Assembly: GCA_949292215.1 (NCBI GenBank)
Contig: CASEYW010000097.1
Coordinates: forward strand, 1-52,101
From: an uncultured bacterium
GTDB taxonomy: Bacteria > Verrucomicrobiota > Lentisphaeria > Victivallales > UBA1829
Direction: 5' to 3'
Length of the DNA stretch: 52,101 bases
Shown: piece by piece, positions 45,592 to 52,101 of the stretch
Numbering within the stretch: position 1 is the first letter of the stretch
How the letters are laid out: every line of letters begins with the position of its first letter
Made by a program: the position numbers and the translations under genes
The notes under the pieces: generated by a model
What the model saw: only the letters and a program-made list of their open reading frames with translations
What the model was told of the DNA's origin: nothing
The model's database searches: none

Positions 45592-48500
45592 TCACTCTTC
45601 AAAGCAGACTTCATAATGGGAAATCAGATGTCCTTTTTTCCAGAAGTTGTCAAAGCGGTATTCCGAATGGGGAATTTTTGCAAGGATTGCTCCGTCGCGA
45701 TTGCAGGCGGCAACCGATCTGATCCGTCTGCCGAAGGTAACCGAAGCCGGAAGCTGACAGGATTTCGTCCGATAGAAGGTGACAAAGATTTTTCTGGCTG
45801 AAAGAAGATTTTTCTCCTCCGTTTTGAATCCTGCGTTGACAGGAGTTCCTGATTCCAGGGAAACCAGTCGCTTTCCAGCTGCGCGGACGGTCAGTTCCGA
45901 TGAGCCGAGCATTATGTATTTGAGCTTCTCGAATGTTTTCATTTCGATCGTTCCGTTCATGACGGCCAGAAGAAGAGATGACTCCGGAAGGCTGCCGAAA
46001 AAGCTCCATGCGTCGCCGGTTCCGGATGGAATATAAGCGCGGGGCGCTTTGCGGATGCCGCAGGAAAGATCCCCGATGAACGCGCTCCAGGTGGAGGTGT
46101 TTCCGCGAAAAGTTCCGGCTTCTGTGTCAATTTCGAGTTTCCCATTCCAGTCCCGCCAGACTTTGCAGAACTCCTGCTTTGAGACGGGGAGCCTTCCTCC
46201 TGCTTTGAGAATGGCATCGTAGAGAGCGTCTTTCTCCTTTCGTGTATCGAGAAAGCCTTTTGCCTGAAAGGTTTTGCCGATCAAGTTCCTGGATGCAGGT
46301 TTTCCTAGACGGTCCCTGAGAGAATGCGGATGAATCAGGAATACGTTTTTCGCTGCGGAAAAGTCTCCTGTGGGAATTGAGGGCTCGTTGATGACCAGAT
46401 CCGCGTTCCAGCGATAGGGACCGTCATAAGTTCTGACCCGTCCCGCTGCGTAGAGGAAGGGAAGATAGTCGGAGAAGGTCATCCGGTTGAGTCCCCGGAA
46501 GGGCGCGGCGTAGAAGACATGATCCAGAGGATAGGCGATTTCCAGACGGAATGGCGGTGCTTTCAACTCGTCGGACTGGACGGCAATCGCCGCTGCAAGA
46601 TTCGCCATCGTACAGTAAAAGTGCATTTCATGAAGAAGATCAATGCTTCGCTGTTCGTGTGTATCTTCCGGATAGAGATAGTCTGGAGTTACGTCAGGTC
46701 CGGGGATGGATGCGGAAAAGTCGTAGAGATATGCCTGTCCCATTGTCTTCTGAACCGCTGCTGCAATCAGGTTGCCCCACCAGCTGTTTTCGCAGGCGAG
46801 ATTAGGCCCGTATTCCCGGGAGATGACCGGCTTGTCCGGAGCGGCCGCATAGACCAGTGGAGCCAGCCAGGAGAGAGATTTCAGGAAACCGTATCCGGTC
46901 CGGTTCCAGTATCCGGTTCCTCCGGAAACAGCATCCAGTTCCTGATTTGCAGCGGCCCGCTGAACGTAATAGTTTTCCGTATCCGGTCCGCAGGTTGTGA
47001 TAATCCCCTTGAACCCGAGAGAGCGGAGATGATCCCGCATCTCCCGCAGATAAGCAGAGTAGATGTCAAACATGAATTCGAATCCATCGGAGGCGACGGG
47101 ATCACTGGTGGTTTCCTTTCCGAAGGTCGCATCCGTTACGCGGAGATCATCCATTTTGACCAGGAAAGCCGAATTGTCTTTTCCCCATTTTGCCGCATCT
47201 CCGGTAGGCGGGAATTCGATGTTCTCGAACGCCGTTTCCGTTTTTCCCGCGATCAGCGGAATTCTTCCCCACTGTTTCTGGAGCTGTGCCAGAGATGTGT
47301 ATTTCCGTTTCAGCCAGCTGTGCCAGATCGGATAGAGAAACTCCCGGTCTTCGGGTTTCATGGTCTGCCAGAGCGCGCGGCGTCCGAATCCGCCGCCGAG
47401 GAAGTTGCATTCATTTTCAATTTCAAGAATCAGAAGGGTAGGATCGTCTGCCGGACGGATGCCGTTCCGGAACGGATTCGGCGCATCCAGCAGCATGTTC
47501 ATCATTTTCTTCCGTCGCGCGATCATTTCCGGATGGTAGAACATCGCCTGCATCTCCGTTGAGACGGTGCGCAATTCCCACGGAAATGCTCCGAAAGAGA
47601 TTTTCAAATAGATCCCGTGATCGTGCGCTGCGCCGATCAGACGCTGGAACAGCTCCAGGTAATCCGGTCGATAGATCATCTTTTCCGGGTCAAGGAGACC
47701 CATTGGGATGTTGTTGATGTTGGACCAGACGCCATCCGGCATCGTGGTAAAGAAAATGCGCAGCGAAGAGATTCCGAGTTCTTTGTACCGCTTCATCAGA
47801 CGGTGGATTCCATCTCCATCCGGCTTCCCCAGACGGTTCGTTTTCCACATTTCGTAAAAGTCCCGCTGTTCCATGTTTCTTCCCCAGAGGAACGGCAGTT
47901 CCGTGCCGTCGGCAAAGCACATGGATGAGCCGTCCGGACGGAGCGGCCCGCGACGGTCGATTGAATTGTTCACCAGAACGGAAAGATCAGGCCAGGAACG
48001 GTTTGGATTCACGACCCGAAATAAACGGTCTCCGGAGGGAATGTTCCGGAATTCAATCCTGCGGAGATCATCCCCGTAAATGCTGAATCCGGCTTTGCGC
48101 AGGCCTTCCATTTCATCGGCGAATCCTGCGCTTTCCGGCGCGTGAAAGCCGAATCCGAGATAGAACGATGCCAGTTCCAATCCTTTCCGCTCCTCCTTTT
48201 TTGCCGGAATCCAAAGACGAATCGTATGTTTCCCCGCAGAAAGTTTCACACGCTCGCCACCTGTCCAGAAGTAAGCCAGACTCTTGTAATAAACCCCTCC
48301 GACAATCACAAACGGCCCGCCGTCGATTGATGCCCGGACCCGATTCGCCTGCGATTTCGGAGCAGGATGCCGGAGATTCGCGAATAATTTTACCGTTTGC
48401 GGTTTTTTCAGTTCAAATTCAAAGGCCGCTTCCGCATTCTCCGGTTCAAAATTGATGGCATTCCGGTAGAAGGAATCTGCATCCCGGATGAGGTCAGTTC

Positions 48501-50091
48501 CAGAGAGTTTTGCTTCATGCGGGCGGAGCAGAATTCCGTTTTTCCATTCGGCATCGTCGATCTCGTTGCGGACGGTTCCGCGGATCAGTTCCAGCGCCTT
48601 TGCAGGCGAAAGAACCTGATTGCTTCGGGGATCTCCGAGTCTCAGACGGAGTTCCTGTGTTCCTTTCTTTGTTTCGACCAGAATTACGGGCGAAAGTTTT
48701 CTCTGGAAGCGGGCAATGGCACTTTTCAGTTCGTGTCCCGTCCCGTCCAGCACCCGGAGACGCGACAAATTTTCATCGCGGAAAAACTCCCTGTATGGAA
48801 ATGTTTGCTTTCTCATTTCCGGAATCAGCATTTCAAAGGGAAGGGCGAGATACCGATTCTCGTTTTTCAGACGGATTTTGAATTCCGCTGTTTCCGCCGG
48901 AGATTTTGTTTCATTCCGGATCATTGCCGCCGTGACGGCGAGAATTCCCGTCACAACCTGCGTTCCGTCTGCCGGACGGATCGTGATATTGCGGACAACT
49001 CCTGTTTTCCTGAGCTTTAAAACGCATGCGTAAATGGCGATGGCTCCTTCAGGATTCGTTCCGGACCAGACAAGTTCTCCATCGGGAATTCGTTTCCGGA
49101 CCTCGGTCCACTCCCATAGATTCTTTCCGGTGACGAGGGGAAAGGTTTCGGTTTGCCCGTCGTTGAAACGCACCAGAACGTCGGCCGCGTGACGTCCTTT
49201 TTCCGCCCATGCTGCCCCGGTCATGAGGGCAATCCGGTTGCACTGCCTGTTTACGGGAAGCGAAAATCCGGGAGAGCCGAACGGAGAGTTGAGAGATTTC
49301 AGGATGACGCAGCTTTTTCCGTTGTTTGTGTCAGGGTTCTCCGCGCGAAAGGGAATGTCGAATGCTGTATGGAGTCCTGGGGGAAATGCGCGCAGGTCTT
49401 TTTGTGCACCCTGATCGGTCCATCCGCCGCGACCGTCGCCGGGCTGATCATCGGCCCAGCCCATGTTTGCGGCATGTCTCAAGGAAAGGGGGTAGTAGTC
49501 ATTCCTTTTATCGAGTGGAGGAAGGCGTCCGCCGTTCCGATAGCGAAACGTGACGGTGAGCGGAACATCTTTTTCGACGGGTATGAGAAACGACACCGGC
49601 CCCAGATTCCATCCTGCCAGACAAGCATTTCCCGATGCGGCCATTCGGGGATCGAAGAGAACTCCGCCCGGAATTTCTTTTGCCTTCGGAACACGGTAGA
49701 ATCCGAATCCTGCTTCTCCTTCTTCGGCACCTCCATTGCGGATCGCTTTCCCGTTGATCGCAATTTCATCAAAAAGGCATGCCTCTGGCACATCCTTTCC
49801 ATTCTGCTGAGAGGCTCCGGCTTTCAGTTCAAATTTGAGGCGTCCGCTTGCCCGTGGAGTGATCGTGAATCTGCCCTGCGTCCATTTTTCCGATCGCGGA
49901 AGAAAAACAAGCACCATTTTTTCCGCATTGATCCCGATCCACGCCGCGTGTGCTTTCCGGACTCCCGGTTCCTTTTCGAATGCAAGAGGAATCGAACTGC
50001 CCGCATGCCCCACCACAACCAGCGGTTCGGGAATCGGAGCGGAAAACGTAATCAGAGGGATAAGAGTCAGGAGCGGTAAGATTTTTTTCAT
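45592..50091 (-). CDS. very large secreted clan GH-A (GH5/GH42-like) glycosidase
   Basis: 1,499 residues from ATG 50091, chosen because it begins a signal peptide (ILPLLTLIPLITFSAP) and has AAGGA six bases upstream. Residues 20-740 are several beta-sandwich modules without a named family (one near 590-740 resembles a carbohydrate-binding module). The TIM barrel spans about 770-1130: LGISSLRIFFTTMP, acid/base E894 in EIENECN and nucleophile E1093 in ISREYGPN. A GH42-like domain (FSDYLPFLYAAGRVRTY) and beta domains follow. The catalytic part resembles the interrupted gene at 8823. It lies 17 bases after the pseudopilin gene. The substrate is unknown; GH28 and GH78 in the same locus point to a pectin-like glycan. 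Confidence 0.72.
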   Translation of the reverse strand: MKKILPLLTLIPLITFSAPIPEPLVVVGHAGSSIPLAFEKEPGVRKAHAAWIGINAEKMVLVFLPRSEKWTQGRFTITPRASGRLKFELKAGASQQNGKDVPEACLFDEIAINGKAIRNGGAEEGEAGFGFYRVPKAKEIPGGVLFDPRMAASGNACLAGWNLGPVSFLIPVEKDVPLTVTFRYRNGGRLPPLDKRNDYYPLSLRHAANMGWADDQPGDGRGGWTDQGAQKDLRAFPPGLHTAFDIPFRAENPDTNNGKSCVILKSLNSPFGSPGFSLPVNRQCNRIALMTGAAWAEKGRHAADVLVRFNDGQTETFPLVTGKNLWEWTEVRKRIPDGELVWSGTNPEGAIAIYACVLKLRKTGVVRNITIRPADGTQVVTGILAVTAAMIRNETKSPAETAEFKIRLKNENRYLALPFEMLIPEMRKQTFPYREFFRDENLSRLRVLDGTGHELKSAIARFQRKLSPVILVETKKGTQELRLRLGDPRSNQVLSPAKALELIRGTVRNEIDDAEWKNGILLRPHEAKLSGTDLIRDADSFYRNAINFEPENAEAAFEFELKKPQTVKLFANLRHPAPKSQANRVRASIDGGPFVIVGGVYYKSLAYFWTGGERVKLSAGKHTIRLWIPAKKEERKGLELASFYLGFGFHAPESAGFADEMEGLRKAGFSIYGDDLRRIEFRNIPSGDRLFRVVNPNRSWPDLSVLVNNSIDRRGPLRPDGSSMCFADGTELPFLWGRNMEQRDFYEMWKTNRLGKPDGDGIHRLMKRYKELGISSLRIFFTTMPDGVWSNINNIPMGLLDPEKMIYRPDYLELFQRLIGAAHDHGIYLKISFGAFPWELRTVSTEMQAMFYHPEMIARRKKMMNMLLDAPNPFRNGIRPADDPTLLILEIENECNFLGGGFGRRALWQTMKPEDREFLYPIWHSWLKRKYTSLAQLQKQWGRIPLIAGKTETAFENIEFPPTGDAAKWGKDNSAFLVKMDDLRVTDATFGKETTSDPVASDGFEFMFDIYSAYLREMRDHLRSLGFKGIITTCGPDTENYYVQRAAANQELDAVSGGTGYWNRTGYGFLKSLSWLAPLVYAAAPDKPVISREYGPNLACENSWWGNLIAAAVQKTMGQAYLYDFSASIPGPDVTPDYLYPEDTHEQRSIDLLHEMHFYCTMANLAAAIAVQSDELKAPPFRLEIAYPLDHVFYAAPFRGLNRMTFSDYLPFLYAAGRVRTYDGPYRWNADLVINEPSIPTGDFSAAKNVFLIHPHSLRDRLGKPASRNLIGKTFQAKGFLDTRKEKDALYDAILKAGGRLPVSKQEFCKVWRDWNGKLEIDTEAGTFRGNTSTWSAFIGDLSCGIRKAPRAYIPSGTGDAWSFFGSLPESSLLLAVMNGTIEMKTFEKLKYIMLGSSELTVRAAGKRLVSLESGTPVNAGFKTEEKNLLSARKIFVTFYRTKSCQLPASVTFGRRIRSVAACNRDGAILAKIPHSEYRFDNFWKKGHLISHYEVCFEE

Positions 50092-50108
50092 TTGCAATCC
50101 TTGTCTGG

Positions 50109-50828
50109 TCAGTTGAATGGATGCCATGCGTCCGAAGCCGTATCGCTGTTGATATAGGCAACTTTGGGCAGAGCGTATAGAACATCGGGATTGGAGCCGC
50201 CGGAAACGGAATCCGTGTGCCCGTCGAACATCAGGAGATTGCAGACTCCGTCGTGCTGCGGCCACAGCCGGGAAATGGTATTGACTCCTCCTACGGCAAT
50301 ATACGATGGCATGGAACCGGAGCTCTGTTTCGTTTCCGCGTAATAAAGAATGGACGATGGTCGCTTTACGTTGCTGTTCCGGCGCGGACGATAGGAAGAA
50401 CTTTCTTCAGAACCGAATTTCCAGTTCATTCCGTATCCTCCGCTGCACCAGTAGCCGGATTTGGAAGGAGTGAACCAGGAGTCATCCGGGCGTTTGTTGT
50501 AGAACAGGCGGAAGAACTCGTGTGTGGTTGCCAGTGTGGATTCGCATTGAATGGTTTTCATGGTGAGATACCGGTCCCGGACCAGAATTTGAAATGAACG
50601 CAGAACTCCTTCCTCTACAACGATGCCGTAGGGAAGGATTGCTCCGTCAAAATCGCCCTGGTAAAGAAATTGTCCGATTCCAACCTGCTTCAGATTGCTT
50701 GTACAGTTTGTGCCCCGGGCCTTTTCCCGTGCGGCTTTCAGAGCTGGAAGAAGAAGTGAAACTAAAATTGCAATAATTGAGATCACAATTAAAAGTTCTA
50801 TCAATGTAAAAATTTTTCTTTTTTTCAT
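50109..50828 (-). CDS. pseudopilin, prepilin N-terminus and H-X9-DG type (module E)
   Basis: 239 residues: leader MKKRKI, then [19 protein letters not shown] with Glu at +5 and [16 protein letters not shown]9-DG is present ([12 protein letters not shown]). Ile, not Gly, precedes the Phe at the expected cleavage site. Its ATG overlaps the stop of the regulator by 4 bases, so the two are translated together. It directly precedes the giant secreted glycosidase. The order regulator, pseudopilin, secreted glycosidase is the same as in modules A and C. Confidence 0.86.
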   Translation of the reverse strand: MKKRKIFTLIELLIVISIIAILVSLLLPALKAAREKARGTNCTSNLKQVGIGQFLYQGDFDGAILPYGIVVEEGVLRSFQILVRDRYLTMKTIQCESTLATTHEFFRLFYNKRPDDSWFTPSKSGYWCSGGYGMNWKFGSEESSSYRPRRNSNVKRPSSILYYAETKQSSGSMPSYIAVGGVNTISRLWPQHDGVCNLLMFDGHTDSVSGGSNPDVLYALPKVAYINSDTASDAWHPFN

Positions 50829-51856
50829 AGGAAAGAGTCTCCATGTTTGAGTTTATTTTGTATCAGAATCGGTTTATCTGTCTGTTTCAGAAGAAGATTG
50901 ACGGCGGCGCGTGCTGCGTTTTCCGCGTCTGGCACGGTTGACCAGCCGGAAAATTCCGGAAGCCTGGGGGAGTGATTGACCTCGTTGTCCGCAATGAATT
51001 CGCATGAGAGGCGGCGTTCGTTACAGAGATCCGGCAGAATCTCTGCATAAAGAGTATCGCAGAAAACGATTTCCGGGGTCGATTCCCGCAAAATCGCCTG
51101 GAATTCTTCTATTGTTTCCTGATACACTTTGCCTTTTCCGATTCGCCTGACTGCCGTATCGGGAAGATTCCATTTTTTCAGAAGCTCATCCGCCAGCGGC
51201 ATCTTTCCGGTATTTGCAACAATAAAGACGGTCTGCGGTTTTTTCAGTCGTTTGAAAAGAGTCTTCACTGCAAGTTCCTCCGAGAGGACCACTTGCGGTA
51301 TGCCAGGATAAATCCTGTCTGAAACAACAGCCAGCGGTATGCCGGATTTCAGGACGCTTTTCATGAAATCATGTGAGGGATAGTCAGAGTTGAACACTCG
51401 CCAGAGAATGCCGTCAAGTCCCAGGTTTTTCAGCTCGCGGATTCGCATTTCCTCGTCGTGAAAACTGAAGCGGATCAAATGGAGCATGCAGCCCGCTTCT
51501 GCCAGCGCGATATGGAAACATCCCATCATTCGCGACTCCGGAATCCCATAAAGGAAATGAGAACCGTCTGCATTGATGATGCCGATCAGCGGCATGCTTT
51601 TTTGAACCGGAGTCGCCGAAATGTGATTCAGCCGCGGATTCGTAAACATCCCGATTCGCGGTTTCGCAATCAGAAAACCTTCATCCCGAAGACGCTCCAG
51701 TTCGTAACGGGCAACCCGGCGTGTGACCGAGAAACGCTCCGCCAGTTCATAGGACGACGGAATCCGGACCGCTTCATTGCCGGCACTTCTCAAAAGTCCG
51801 AAAATGTAATGGCGGATCGAATTCGATTCCGGGATCGCATGTTTCTGTTTTATCAT
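50825..51856 (-). CDS. GntR winged helix with LacI-type sensor domain (module E)
   Basis: 343 residues. Residues 1-75 form a GntR-type winged helix ([38 protein letters not shown]). The rest is a LacI/GalR-type sugar-binding domain ([39 protein letters not shown]), the architecture of AraR-like regulators. AGGA six bases upstream supports ATG 51856. It heads the module E transcript. Two direct repeats between its promoter and start are a probable operator, so it should control its own operon in response to a sugar. Confidence 0.87.
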   Translation of the reverse strand: MIKQKHAIPESNSIRHYIFGLLRSAGNEAVRIPSSYELAERFSVTRRVARYELERLRDEGFLIAKPRIGMFTNPRLNHISATPVQKSMPLIGIINADGSHFLYGIPESRMMGCFHIALAEAGCMLHLIRFSFHDEEMRIRELKNLGLDGILWRVFNSDYPSHDFMKSVLKSGIPLAVVSDRIYPGIPQVVLSEELAVKTLFKRLKKPQTVFIVANTGKMPLADELLKKWNLPDTAVRRIGKGKVYQETIEEFQAILRESTPEIVFCDTLYAEILPDLCNERRLSCEFIADNEVNHSPRLPEFSGWSTVPDAENAARAAVNLLLKQTDKPILIQNKLKHGDSFL

Positions 51857-51860
51857 TTTT

Positions 51861-51878
51861 TGTCCTAGATTGTCCTAG
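51861..51878. promoter_or_regulatory. two direct repeats at the start of the module E transcript
   Basis: TGTCCTAG (51861-51868) is repeated at 51871-51878, exactly one helical turn later. On the coding strand this is CTAGGACA twice. The copy nearer the gene includes the AGGA ribosome site, and the other lies at the expected transcription start. Candidate operator of the GntR/LacI-type protein. Confidence 0.6.
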
Positions 51879-51887
51879 CTTTTTTAC

Positions 51888-51916
51888 ATTATACTACATT
51901 TCCAGAGATTTGTCAA
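51888..51916 (-). promoter_or_regulatory. consensus promoter of module E
   Basis: On the minus strand TTGACA (51911-51916), 17 bases, TATAAT (51888-51893): perfect consensus. Confidence 0.88.
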
Positions 51917-51973
51917 GAGGGGACAGAAGATTTCAAGCGTTTTTTCAGGATTGAAAATGGTATAAGTGTAACG

Positions 51974-52101
51974 TCATAAATAATTGAATAATAAATTCTG
52001 CCAGATACCAATGCCAATTTTAGGATTGACTGCCAGCTTTCCAAATGTCCAAGCCCCGATCACTTTTCGGATTCGGGAAATGATTTCTTCGCAACCTCCT
52101 C
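51974..52101 (-). CDS. possible 3' end of an unrecognised gene
   Basis: A minus-strand frame is open from the right edge for 41 codons to TGA at 51974-51976 (it includes ISRIRKVIGAWTFGKLAVNP and ends IWQNLLFNYL). The other two minus frames stop early. It resembles no family I can name and may be chance; the next gene's start is not in the window. Confidence 0.3.
   Translation of the reverse strand, partial: GGCEEIISRIRKVIGAWTFGKLAVNPKIGIGIWQNLLFNYL

Noticed and set aside
46519..47562. Plus-strand frame opposite the giant glycosidase
   Set aside because: Antisense shadow; the catalytic motifs are on the minus strand.

Overview
The window looks like part of a chromosome from a Lentisphaerota (Victivallis-like) bacterium. 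The evidence is its many single-copy pseudopilins with an FTLIELL-type N-terminus and a C-terminal H-X9-DG motif, its dense set of diverse glycoside hydrolases, its LacI/GntR/AraC regulators, and an rpmB start with a CxxC motif at the left edge. The assignment is inference from gene style; no marker gene is complete. No tRNA, rRNA, CRISPR array, insertion sequence or origin was seen.

Layout. 1-1235: the 5' end of rpmB (minus) and a divergent lipoprotein with two chagasin-like domains. 1342-7011, module A: a CE7 esterase (minus) facing a LacI regulator, pseudopilin and GH16 operon (plus); the two promoters carry nearly the same operator. 7047-14881, module B: AraC regulator (minus) facing a pseudopilin, a clan GH-A glycosidase broken by an in-frame TAG, a CE7 esterase and a GH20 hexosaminidase. 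15006-22708, module C (all minus): LacI regulator, pseudopilin, GH-A glycosidase, GH42-like enzyme with an F5/8C-like end. 23028-27222, a housekeeping island: umuD, a flavoredoxin-like gene and umuC in one operon, then a DUF3592-like membrane protein and a nitroreductase. 27479-37030, module D: a five-gene minus operon (cytoplasmic GH5-like enzyme, polysaccharide-deacetylase-like protein, pseudopilin, GH39-like secreted enzyme, six-hairpin glycosidase) facing a LacI regulator. 37263-38726: a GntR wHTH fused to an extracellular-solute-binding-protein-like domain. 38754-51856, module E (minus): GntR/LacI-type regulator, pseudopilin, a 1,499-residue secreted glycosidase, an internal hairpin, then GH28, SGNH hydrolase, GH78 and a second deacetylase-like protein. 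The right edge may hold the 3' end of another minus-strand gene.

The repeating plan is the main result: five separate carbohydrate loci, each with its own one-component regulator and exactly one pseudopilin gene, placed directly beside secreted glycosidases. None contains a transporter, a SusC/D pair or other secretion genes. The likely picture (inference) is that each regulator senses a sugar released from a particular glycan, and that the pseudopilin helps export or display the secreted enzymes of its own locus; cytoplasmic enzymes in modules B, D and E would finish the breakdown. The glycans are not identified, but GH16, GH20, GH28, GH78 and CE7 suggest varied plant, algal or host polysaccharides.

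All 33 complete genes end in TGA (22) or TAA (11) and none in TAG, while one glycosidase contains a single in-frame TAG. This is either a recent nonsense mutation, a sequence error or a rare readthrough codon.
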